Below, piece after piece: positions 55,095-64,000 of a stretch of DNA of 64,000 nt. Each line of letters starts with the position of its first letter. The first letter of the stretch is position 1. The notes beneath the pieces are model-generated. The model saw only the letters and a program-made list of their open reading frames with translations. It was not told the DNA's origin and did no database searches. Both the position numbers and the translations under genes were made by a program. The stretch comes from Hordeum vulgare subsp. vulgare (Eukaryota > Streptophyta > Magnoliopsida > Poales > Poaceae): contig NC_058521.1 in the NCBI RefSeq assembly GCF_904849725.1, forward strand, positions 427,756,676 to 427,820,675, given 5' to 3'.

Positions 55095-56269
55095 ACCAGA
55101 GACGTGACTTCATCACAGGGGAAGAATCCTACACTCCGAATCGCCCTCGTCGCCTCCGCGACGCAAGCCGGTAGCGTGCTCACTCTGGCACTGAGAGCGC
55201 CGGCTTGGCTTCCCTCGCCCCTTCAGCCAGAAGGGCGATGCGAGGAAGATCCTTCTGCATGATGCTGACCGCTAGGATTGCGGCGTTCTCCGGGGTTGGG
55301 TCCCGGGGACTCCGACTGAGCCTGACTGGGGTCAAACCGAGCGTGTTGCTGGTTGGTGGCGTCAAGGAGGTCCTTGACCCGTTTCTCCTGGAAAGTGCGC
55401 TCATCGCCTTCCAGGCTCGCCATCTCCTGCATGGCTGCCTGTGCCGCTCGCATGTTGGCCACAGGGGTCTCGTAGGTGGGCAGATCGCCCCCTAGGACTT
55501 CCGCGATGAACCGGCCGCGGTTCCGGACCAATCCAAGCCGGCTAGGGGCCTCGGAAATCGGAGTAAGGCCGTACGCAGAGTTATACTCGCGCTGCGTAGC
55601 CTCCATCCAGCGTTTTGCCGAAGCTACGGCAATGCCCTCCTCCAGGATACGCTTGCGAGCCTCCTCCAGCGAGGCCCGAGCGTCAGCAGGGTTTGCGGAA
55701 GCTGTGATGGGTGTCTTCAGGCCGGCGATGGCGTCCCGAAGAGTATCGGCGGTGGCAGCGGCGGGCTCACCAGCACCGGCTATGGCCTTGCCAGCAGCCG
55801 TGCTGGTGTCGGCACCGATAACCATTACTTCCGCGGTGTTGGAGACGGCAACAACGTGGTATGGGGTAAAGAACCCCACCGACGGCGGAGGGCCGTCAAA
55901 GATGAGGACATTGGTCGGATATACATCATGGGCAGGCATCTCAACGATAGAGAGCCTGCTGAAGCTGGCGCAGAGCGCCTCAACGTCGAAGTCCTCGCCG
56001 AAGTAGCGCGGGCCGTCGTTGAGACGTAGGTTGCTGAAGAGAACGCTGAGGTTCTCCATAGCAGCGACAACGACACTAGGAAGCGCCTCGTCATCAGAAT
56101 CTTCGTCCAAATCCGCATGCCGGACGGGGACGTTGATCAACATGGGCGTCGCCTCGTCGAAAGCGGGCTCCACGGGCATGCAAACTGATCCGGATGCGAT
56201 GCATCCGGTGGTGTAGGTGCGGGGCCCCGCCCAGCGCGTAAAGCCAGCCGATGCCGAGATCGGCCCCAT
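55095..56269 (-). pseudogene. Tat-like 5' ORF preceding gag
   Basis: An open frame of about 350 codons runs from near the primer site to 55223 and then, after a frame change, to the gag core. It is rich in Ala, Asp and Glu with a helical segment (NPADARASLEEARKRILEEG, AKRWMEATQREYNSAYGLTP). The first Met (56267-56269) lies in the primer site itself; a later one (MPVEPAFDEATPMLINVP) is an alternative start. I recognise it as the N-terminal part of Tat-like gag but no named domain. Confidence 0.6.
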
Positions 56270-56280
56270 GGTGGGCGCCA
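56263..56280 (-). other. Tat-like primer binding site (tRNA-Lys-like)
   Basis: On the minus strand TGGCGCCCACCATGGGGC begins two bases after the LTR. It agrees with the plant tRNA-Lys complement as I remember it, with two mismatches. The CCACCATGG portion also forms a strong start-codon context, probably by CG-to-CA decay. Confidence 0.6.
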
Positions 56281-56282
56281 AA

Positions 56283-57363
56283 TGTCGGTGAATACTCACA
56301 ACATATGCCACAGGTAGGCTAAAGTCGGTGAGAACCGAAGGGACAAAGGTGGACGCTGGGAACGAGGTTGGTACACGCATGGAACGCACGATGTACCCAC
56401 GTTCAGGGCTCTCCGTAGATATAATACCCCTAGTCCTGTCAGAGTGTTTGGTGTGTATGAATAGAGTACAGATTTGCTCCTAGAGCTGTGTTGGGAGGAG
56501 GAAGAGGGGAGCAGCCGGCTCGTCTCTGCCTCTCTCTCTGTGGTTGGTGAGTGAGAGGGTGTTGTTCGATTGTGGAATGATCGGCCCCCCTGCATGGAGG
56601 GCGGCCGGGGGGTTTTATAGACGAACCCGCCGGCCTACAATATGGATAAAGGGTACAAGTCTGGGACCCGGCTGGCAGCCTTGTCGGCTAGCCAGGGGCC
56701 CACTAGAGTCTTGTCTTGTCACTTGAGGGCCCCGCCGGCTGCATGGTCCCGATTGGCAGTGGGACCCACCGGCTGGGCAATGAAGCTCTCGCGTAAGGTT
56801 GACGCCGAGCATGCGTTGTACGTCAAGCGTCGTCCAGCAAGATTCGTCATGGGCAGGCAGTACGGCCGCCTCCACTGTTCCCCACTCCGAGTGCAGTAAT
56901 GGAGTGGGAGTGCGACGGTCTGACACTATGCTAGGTGATAGATCAGAGCCGGGGTAGGTCAGCGGCGTGGCCGTCGACGCTCGTACCTGTCGGGCGCCCC
57001 GATCCAGTACCTTTCCTGACACGAAGCTACCTTTAATCGTAAGGTCTCATTCTGACCTACGATCTGATGTGACTTGTGATCTTTGGGCGGCTAGCCTGCT
57101 TGGCCAGCCGGCTTGGGTGCGGCCGCCTCATTCCTAGCCAGGCTGGCTGGACCAAGCCGGCTCAGAAGAGGTAACCGTCTAGACTCTAGCCAGCAGGGGT
57201 TGCCTGGCTGGCCAGAGGGATGGCCGCCTCGTCCTCTAGCCGGTAGGCGCTGCCTAGCCAGCCGGAAGACTTGGGCCTTGGGAATCTGTATATGTTCATG
57301 TCCTTTGGGCCGAAAATGAAGGAGCAGGCTTGATGAGCCTACCCCGGGGTTATCCCCCCGACA
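56283..57363 (-). repeat. Tat-like 5' LTR
   Basis: 1081 bp with TGTCGGTGAATAC at one end and CCCCCGACA at the other. A reversed TATAAAA box lies at 56613-56619. It is used here as the 5' LTR because gag follows leftward after a primer site. No second copy is in the window. Confidence 0.78.
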
Positions 57364-59645
57364 CTGCTCCTCGCATGTACTTCCTCTGCGTCATCCTTGA
57401 CTCCTGAGGCCGGGCATCGCCTCGGAATGTCCGCCGCTTCGGAGTAGTCCTGGTGAGGTCTTCTGCAGGCCTCAATGCTCCTCCTCCTCGCGAGGGTCTT
57501 GCTTCGGGTGGTGCCGAGCCTGCTGATGTTTGGTTGATGAAGCGGGCCAGCCCTAGGCCACTGGCAGGCAGGTCTGGGTACCCCCATTCCCAGAACGCTG
57601 ACAGTATCCCTTGGGCCCAAGGCGTGCTCGGGTTGGCTTCTCGTCAAAGCCTTAAGGGGCAGCCTGAGGCGCCGCGGGACCTTAATGCATGTGGGCCAGG
57701 CTGGCGCACGCCCCACAGCAGATGTTGGGTTTCTCTTGCCTTTTGTCTTCACCCAGGTTATCACGGATCGTACTCGTTGTGTTGGTCCGTTATTGCTTTC
57801 CCTTCTTCTACACTCGCTCTTCCTGCTTGGCCTCTAACTCCAACCGACGCCTCCCAGATCCAGCATTGCATCGTCCCCCGTTCCTGCTTGGTCCGGCAAG
57901 TAGAAGCCACACACGCAAGGTCCTGCCTCCGCTCCCGCGCTCCTGGAGTGCGCTCTCTCCAAGGATGTGGATCTTACCTTCGTGCTTCCATGGACGGCCG
58001 ATGGGTCCAATGAGCATGGGTGGACCTTGATCTGGCCCGGTGACTTGAAGAAGCATCCCGCGTCGGAAACGGCCTACCCCATCTTCCTCCACAGCGTCTT
58101 CACCGGGCTAGTACCGCCTTCCTCCTCGTTCTTCACAGCCATCCTGAACCACCACGGGATCCAGGCCCTTCACCTTCAACCCAACTCCATCCTGCTCCTA
58201 TTCGTCTTCGCTTTCTACTGCGAGGCCTTTGTTGGTGTGCGGCCTTCGGTGCCTCTCTTCTGCCATTTCTTCGGCATGCGCCTGCACGACGGCGCCCATC
58301 TGTCGGCATGCGTCTCCTTCGTAACGGTCTAGAGCGGCAATTTGCTCCTGAAGGCGGGGAAGATGGTGGAGAACTTGAGGCATCGTTGGGTCCTAATGAA
58401 TCACACGGACGCCCACCCTCGGCTGGACGTGCCGAAGTAGCTGCCGAGAAGACTTCTGCGTGGGGCACGGTGAAGCTTTCCAACCCTTGTGCTGCGCCCG
58501 TCCTGGAGCGCTTCTACCATGACATCAGCGCCAAGAGGCTGAATGGTGGGATGATAGTGAAGGAGTTCTTGGTGCAGCACATGGCGCCCCTTCAGGCCCA
58601 TTCCAGGCCCTTGTGGGACTACCAGTTCGGTGGCTTCAAGCTCAGGCTCCGGTCCCAGGACCTTTCTATTGAGGAGCTCAACAGGGTTGTGGTGACCCTG
58701 TTGCCCGGTGACCCTGGTGATATGCCCGGGGGTATCAACCCGCTGTACCGTCACGACGATCGGGCCGACCTGGTCACCGCACTGCCTGTCTTCGACGAGT
58801 AGGGGCTCTTCCCACCCAAGGGCCTTGGTCTGGTGGAACTGTTGTCCGGCGATACCTCTGGCGGGGAAGACTCGGAGAGGACCGTCGATGATTTCCCAGC
58901 AAGCGCGCCTCCCCCATTGCGAGCTGACCTCCTACGCAAGCTTGAAGATGATGATGTCACTAGTGAAGCCCCCGCGGGGGTCTCCTCGCGCCTGGCCAGG
59001 GTCTCCAAGGGACCCGCGTCAGCTCGGCGCGCTACATGGTGTGTGTGTGTGCCCGCCTCCTAGAAGCGCGGGGTCGGGTCGCCCTTGATGCGCCCTGCCT
59101 CCGCCGGTGAGAAGTCTGAGGCATTGGCCTCATCCCCTTCCGTGGGGGGCCTTGGTGTCCCTGCCGCTGTAGGGGAAGAGAGGAAGAGGAGATGGGTCGA
59201 TGTCGAAGAGTAAGTGGCTCGTCCTGGCTTGCCTTACGCGCCCAACGCCCCCGCATGACTCATTCTTCTTTGTTTGATGCCCAGGAGCGTCGTCGTGCCG
59301 GAGAAGAAGAAGAAGAAGGCGAGCGCCCAGCCGAGGACGACCCCTGATGTGTCGTCGGCCTTCCCTGATGCATCACTGTCCATTGGTGCAGAAGGGGAAG
59401 CCCATGGGGCGACCTCCCAGGCCGTGGTTGCCGAGCTCCCCGAGCCCCTGAAGTGTCCCAAGGCGGTCGTGGCGGTTTTGTTGTCTGAGGGGCCGGCTCC
59501 TGAGGGCCCTCGGTCTGTCGATGCGCCGATGCATGCATCTACTAAGCGGCCTCCGGAGCCCCTTATGCTTTGTGACGCCGCCTCCCTATCAGCATTGTGT
59601 GCAATGGCGCTAGGGGCACCTCTTGAGGAGGTCCGGAGGACCCCA
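57364..59645 (+). mobile_element. Transposase_28 element, copy 1 (truncated both sides)
   Basis: It is collinear with 60270-62560 in the same orientation, with shared landmarks in the noncoding leader (GAGGGTCTTGCTTCGGG, GATGAAGCGGGCCAGCCCTA, GGCAGGTCTGGGTACCCCCA) and in the coding part. The left end is cut by the Tat-like LTR at 57363. The right end diverges shortly after GGTCCGGAGGACCCC near 59645. The leader 57364-57900 has no gene. Confidence 0.75.
57900..59645 (+). pseudogene. Transposase_28 (gag-like) protein, copy 1
   Basis: The start codon seen in copy 2 is lost here. From about 57940 the frames read SKDVDLTFVLPWTADGSNEH, LHSVFTGLVPPSSSFFTAIL, HGIQALHLQPNSILLLFVFA and FCHFFGMRLHDGAHLSACVS, the pattern of PF04195, called 'putative gypsy type transposon' and found in grass Gypsy elements. 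A stop follows at 58332, and then shifted blocks TSAWGTVKLSNPCAAPVLER and LWDYQFGGFKLRLRSQDLSI. A 75-bp intron with GTAAGT...CCCAG borders lies at 59210-59284, and the next exon starts with a Lys-rich run (EKKKKKASAQ). Several stops make it a pseudogene. Confidence 0.7.
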
Positions 59646-60269
59646 TGTTGGATTTTGGGCTCCGCAAAACCCTCAAGATTCAAACTCAAGGGCGTGTACA
59701 AAGGTTTCTCAGGGTCTCGCCTCACCTAGCTTGTTACTTGATGAGGATAGCAAAGAACTCACGCGATGGTGAGGAAGACAAAGGACGCGGGAGTTTACCC
59801 AGGTTCGGGCCACTGTGAATCGTAATACCCTACTCCTGGTTTGGTGGACTGCCTCTCGTGGAGATGGGTGAATGAACTGGTATAGTGTTCGGTGCCTCCG
59901 GAGGATTGGTGGCTTTGCGCTGTGATAGAGTGAGGTAATGAATGGATCATCCCCCTGCTACGAAGTACCCTATCTCCTATATATATTTGCGGCCCGGGTC
60001 CTCTTCCCTTATAGTTTTGGCGGGAAGGGATCCTACAACGGCCAATTTTGAAGGGGGATAGGGGAACATGCCTCCCCTGCCCAAAGGTGGTCTTCGCCTG
60101 CAAAGCAACTTTTAACTTCGTAGGAGCGGGCCCGTGGGTGACGTTCGTCCTGCTGGCGGGCGGTGGAGGCCTTGTTGGACAGGAATGGAAACCTTTGGAA
60201 TATGCCTTGGCAACCCGCGTACGTCCGTGCTCCCTTTGGACTAAAGGGGAAACTGCACCGTCCTGTGCC
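59646..60269. other. unassigned LTR-like segment between the two copies
   Basis: This stretch has no match in either copy. It has TTTACCCAGGTTCGGGCC near 59797 and 'aataccctactcctgg', phrases typical of grass Gypsy LTRs, and a TATATATATT box near 59979. It may be part or all of an LTR, either of copy 2 or of a separate solo insertion. The edges and strand are not resolved. Confidence 0.4.
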
Positions 60270-63200
60270 TGCTGCTTGCATGTCCTTCCCCCACGTCATC
60301 ATTGACTCCTGAGACCGGGCCTAGCCTCGGAATATCTGCCGCTCCGGAGGGGTCCTGAGGGAGCCCTCCACAGGTCTTGGTGTTGTTCTTCCTCGCGAGT
60401 CTTGGCCCCTCGCGAGGGTCTTGCTTCGGGCGGTGCCGAGCCTGCTAACGTTTGGCTGATGAAGCGGGCCAGCCCTAGGCAACTGATAGGCAGGTCTGGG
60501 TACCCCCATTCCCAGAGCGACGGCAGGAGCCCTCAGGCCCAAGACGTGCTTCGGTTGGCTTCTCGTCAAAGCCTTAGAGGGCAGCCTGAAGTGTCGCGGG
60601 CCCTTAACGCCTGTGGGCCAGGTTGGCGTGCATCCCATGGCTGATGTCGGGTTTCTCTTGCCTTTTGTCCTCACCCAGGTTATCAGGAATCGGACTTGCT
60701 GTGTTGGTCCATTATTGCTTTCCCTTCTCCTGCACTCGCTCTTCCTCCTTGGTCTTCGACTCCAACCGGCGCCCCCCAGATCCATCACGGCGCCGTCCCC
60801 TGTTGGTGTGGCAATGGCTCCCACCGGCAAGCAGAAGCTAGAGATGCAGGGTCCTGCCTCCGCTCCTGCGCTCCTGGAGTGTGCTCTCTCCAAGGATGCG
60901 GATCTTTCCCGTGCGCTCCCATGGACGGCGGATGGGTCCAACAAGCATGGGCGGACCTTGATCTGGTCTGGCGACTTAGCGAAGCAGCCCGTGTCTAAGA
61001 AGTCCTACCCCTTCTTCCTCCACAGCGTCTTCGTTGGGTTGGTGCCGCCTTTGTCCCCGTTCTTCACAGCCATCCTGAATCACTATGGGATCCAGGCCCT
61101 TCACCTCCAACCTAACTCCATCCTCCTCATGTCCATCTTCGCCTTCTATTGTGAGGCCTTCGTCGACGCATGGCCTTCGGTGCCTCTCCTCCGCCATTTC
61201 TTCAGCATGCGCCTACACGACGGCGCCCATCAGTCGGCATGCGTCTCCTTCGTAGCGTTCCACAGTGGCAATTTGCTCCTGAAGGCCGGGAAGAAGGTGG
61301 AGAACTTCAGGCACTGCTGGGGCCTGATGAATCTCACGGATGCCACCCCCCGGCTGGAGGTTCTGAAGGGGCTACCGGAAAATACCTCTGCGTGGGGCTC
61401 GATGAAGATTTCCGACCCTCGTGTTGCGCCCTTCCTACACCGCTTTTCTCGCGATATTAGCGCCAGGAAGCTGACCTGCGGCATGATTCTTGGTGCAACG
61501 CCTGGTGCCCCTTCAAGCCCATTCTAGGCCCCTGTGGGACTACCAGGGCCATGGCGACAAGCACAGGCTCCGGCCCCAAGACCTTTCTGCCGAGGAGCTG
61601 AATAGGGTTGTGGCGACCTGTTGGGCGGTGACCCTGGTGATCTGCCCAAAGGTGTCAACCCGTTGTACCGTCATGACGACCGGGCCGACCTGATGGTCGC
61701 GCTGCCCGTCTTCGATGAGCGGGGCTCTGTCCACCCGAGGGCCTTGGTCCGTGGAGGTGTCGTCAGGTGACACATCCTGCAGGGGGACTCGGAGAAGACC
61801 GTCGATGATTGCCCATCGAGTGCGCCTCCTCCATTGTGGGCTAACCTCTTGCGCAAGCTTGTATGGTGATGACGCCGGAGGATCCCCGCGGGGGTCTCCT
61901 CGCGCCTGGCCAGGATCTCCATGTGATCTGCATCGGCTCGGCGCGCAACGCGGTCTGCGTGCGTGCCCGCCCCCCGGAAGTGCGGCGTCGGGTCACCTTT
62001 GATGCGTCCTACCTCTGCCGGCGAGAAGTCTGAGGCACCGGCCTCGCCCCCTTCCGTGGGGGCCCTTGGTGTCCTTGCCGCTGCAAGGGCGGAGGGGAAG
62101 AGGAGATGGGTCGATGTTGAAAAGTAAGTGATTCGTCCTGGCTCGCCTTACTCGCCCAACGCCTCCGCATGGCTGAATCTTCTTTGTTTGTTGCCCAGGA
62201 TCGCCGTCGTGCTGGAGACGAAGAATAAAAAGACGAGCGCCAAGCCGAAGCAGACCCCTGACGCACCGCTTGCCTCCCCCGATGCGCTACAGCTAGCCGG
62301 TGCAGAAGGGGAAGCCCACGATGCAACCTCCCAGGTCGTGGTCCCGAGATCCCTAAGCCCTCGAAGTATCCTCTGGTGGTCTTAATGGCACCATTGCCTG
62401 ATGAGACGGCTCCTGATGGCCCTCAGTTTGCCGATGCACTTGTGCATGCATCCACCGAGCGGCCTCCGAAACCCCTTGTCCTTTGTGGTGCCACCTCCCT
62501 GTCAGCACCGTCTACGAGGGTGCCGGGGACACCTTAGGAGTAGGTCCGTAGGACCCCGTTGTACATCCAGGGCATCCTGAACAGGGCCTTCAAAGCCCTG
62601 AGCAATATGGCGGTCGTGGTGGGGGATAGCGAGAAGGTGGCTAAGGCCGCTCGCACCGCACGCGATGAGGCTTGGAAGGAAGCCGAATCCGCCTGCGCCG
62701 CGCGCGATGAGGCGGTGAAGGGAGAAACGGCTGTCGTCAAGCACTGCGAAGAGGCGGAGGCTCGCCTAAGGACCCTCCAAGGAGAACAAGTCGAGCTGGT
62801 CAAGCAGCTTCGCCAGCGGGAGGAAGGGCTTAAGACCTGTGAGACCAAGCTCGCCGCCAAGGAGGGGGAGCTGTCTCGGGAAGGGACCCACCTGGACACA
62901 GAGCGCACATGCCTGGAGGAGTAGGAGAAGGAGATCGCCTCGAAGAAGGCCCTCCTGGACGCCAAGGAAAGGGCCCTCGCTGCGGCAGAGAAACAGAAAG
63001 CCGCGGAGACCGATTTCCCCAACGTTGAGCTCAGGCTTCACACGACGCTCCAGACCATCTGCCGGGATGGGTTCGAGGATCCTCTGGCCACCCCCGAAGG
63101 CGGCTTCGCTGTGCTTCGGCGGAGCTTGCCATGGTGTTGGAGGACACCGTGACCCAGGTGGACAAGGTCCTGGACAGCGAGTGCCGCGACCTCTCCTCTC

Positions 63201-63480
63201 AGGCCGCAACACGCGTCTTCAGCCACCTTCATATCTGTGATCCGCGGTTCGACTTTGATTCTGTGATCCTGCTGGTTCCAACTAGGGCCCGCGACAGCAC
63301 CGCGGAGGCGGTGAAGGGCCCAGTGGAGGCATTGGTGAAGAGGTTCGCCCGCGTCGTAGTTCCGCCATCTCCAGACACCACCGAAGCAGAAGGCGGGGAA
63401 GACAATCCCACTGACGCCAAGGAGCAGCCCCATGTGGATGGAGCAATCAGCATCAACGGTTCTTCTTGATTTCTTCACCT
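60270..63480 (+). mobile_element. Transposase_28 element, copy 2
   Basis: It starts in the same leader as copy 1 and continues past the end of copy 1 to the gene's 3' end. The noncoding leader is 60270-60813. No RT or integrase is seen between here and the window edge, so it may be a non-autonomous Gypsy or the 5' part of a larger element that extends past 64000. Confidence 0.7.
60814..63469 (+). pseudogene. Transposase_28 (gag-like) protein with coiled coil, copy 2
   Basis: The ATG at 60814-60816 (MAPTGKQKLEMQGPASAPAL) opens a frame with FLHSVFVGLVPPLSPFFTAI, YGIQALHLQPNSILLMSIFA and HFFSMRLHDGAHQSACVSFV, then LKAGKKVENFRHCWGLMNLT. A frameshift near 61500 interrupts it; later pieces read YQGHGDKHRLRPQDLSAEEL. 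A 75-bp GT...AG intron lies at 62124-62198. Beyond it are a linker, a long coiled coil (62559-62985; DEAWKEAESACAARDEAVKG, LVKQLRQREEGLKTCETKLA) with one TAG at 62922-62924, and a C-terminal part (63131-63469) with VTQVDKVLDSECRDLSSQAA and FDFDSVILLVPTRARDS, ending at TGA 63467-63469. The family name is 'putative gypsy type transposon'; its biochemical role is not established, though a gag-like structural role is plausible. Confidence 0.7.
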
Positions 63481-63628
63481 TGCTCTTTCCCTACCATAGA
63501 CATCATGCCTCGTGGAGGTATCAAACTCATTTGCATTTTCAAGTACTTGCTAAGGCTTGTAATAATTGGTAGACTGCTTGAATGTTTTCTTCGCCCCGTT
63601 TCTTTCATTTTTTTTCTCTGATACTCTG
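63481..63628. other. AT-rich 3' flank of the Transposase_28 gene
   Basis: No gene is seen. A pyrimidine-rich run TTTCATTTTTTTTCTC lies near 63605. It separates the stop codon from the GC-rich tandem repeat. Confidence 0.5.
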
Positions 63629-64000
63629 TGTCGGTAGGGCCCGGCCCGCGCATGCCTCAGCCACCGTTGAACCGACCGGATTACCAGGACGGCCCAAGAG
63701 GTGAGGGGCCACAGGTCCAGTTAGGCTCCTGAGTCGCGATGCTCAGGAGCCCCCCTTGACGTGCAAGCATCCCTCATGAGGGGAATGCAGCGAGGGTTTT
63801 GAAACTTCAGAACACCTTCAGCACTATGCATCGGCACGGCCCGCCCCGCGCATACCTCTGCCGTCGTTGAACCGACCGGATACCAGGACGGCCCAAGAGG
63901 GAAGGGGCTACGAGCGCAGTTCAGGCTCCTGAGTTGCGATGCTCAGGATTCCCCCTTGATGTGCGAGTGATTCTAGTATCCCTTGTGAGAAAATGAAAAC
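63629..64000. repeat. ~198-bp GC-rich tandem repeat, runs off the window
   Basis: Two units are seen, with CGCGCAT(G/A)CCTC at 63649 and about 63847 and 'gttgaaccgaccgga' plus 'ccaggacggcccaagagg' in each. The first unit contains a perfect 10-bp stem GGCTCCTGAG / CTCAGGAGCC with an 8-base loop (63724-63751); the second has a partly broken version. The second unit ends in AT-rich sequence at the edge. Confidence 0.7.

Larger units (their letters stand above)
52720..57363 (-). mobile_element. Tat-like Gypsy retrotransposon, truncated in RT
   Basis: Read leftward: 5' LTR (56283-57363), primer site, a 5' ORF, gag, protease and the first third of RT. It is then cut at 52720. Integrase, RNase H and the 3' LTR are missing. 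The protease site ADGGSSINILY and the RT segment CIDYTSLNKACPKDPF are of the Tat/RIRE2 type. Several nonsense codons and shifts are present. Since one LTR is missing, its age cannot be estimated from the sequence here. Confidence 0.8.

Noticed and set aside
63724..63751. Hairpin GGCTCCTGAG/CTCAGGAGCC as a transcription terminator
   Set aside because: Stem-loop terminators of this kind are bacterial; in plant DNA the hairpin is noted only as part of the repeat.

Overview
The window reads as intergenic DNA from a large, repeat-rich grass genome, most likely Triticeae (wheat, Aegilops, barley or rye). The main clues are an almost intact Angela/BARE-type Copia element, an Athila-clade Gypsy element whose LTR type I recognise as very common in wheat, and a Caspar-like CACTA transposon. 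No host gene, tRNA, rRNA or CRISPR array was found. Almost every base can be assigned to a transposable element, and the value of the window lies in the order of nesting.

Layout. (1) 1-4661: two diverged, same-orientation copies of one LTR family (1-1122 and 3139-4661), with an older LTR-like stretch between them. (2) 4662-52719: a Ty3/gypsy chromovirus on the minus strand with an LTR of about 4.05 kb (3' LTR 4662-8713; 5' LTR starting at 40861), now split by two insertions. (3) 9651-36049: an Athila-like Gypsy on the minus strand, inserted in the chromovirus integrase with a perfect 5-bp duplication (AGGCT). (4) 17377-33537: a 16.2-kb CACTA transposon inserted between gag and protease of the Athila-like element, with 3-bp duplication TAT. 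(5) 41994-50907: an Angela-like Copia on the plus strand, inserted in the chromovirus 5' LTR with duplication GACAC. (6) 52641-52719: an abrupt break where the chromovirus LTR loses its last ~1.3 kb and is joined, with a copied 18-bp filler, to the RT gene of a truncated Tat-like Gypsy (52720-57363, minus). (7) 57364-64000: two same-orientation copies of a plus-strand element coding a Transposase_28 (PF04195) gag-like protein, each keeping a 75-bp intron, followed by a ~198-bp tandem repeat that runs off the window.

Age order from LTR pairs, counted by eye over the first 350-400 bp: chromovirus about 9% different, Athila-like about 5-6%, Angela about 2%. This agrees with the nesting order. 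All polyproteins carry stops or frameshifts; the longest intact piece is the 868-codon RT-RNase H-integrase frame of the Athila-like element.

The most unusual object is inside the CACTA element: a ~6.4-kb array of fifteen ~440-bp units, fourteen of which hold a purine arm and a pyrimidine arm meeting at GGAGCTCC, i.e. fourteen large potential hairpins in tandem, with evidence that a three-unit block was duplicated. The same transposon also has a ~100-bp-arm hairpin upstream of its transposase, G-rich and GA/CT-rich minisatellites, and a decayed TNP2-type transposase that seems to lack an internal segment. Two further unnamed coding sequences stand out: a coiled-coil ORF between integrase and 3' LTR of the Athila-like element, and an ORF in the long leader of the chromovirus.
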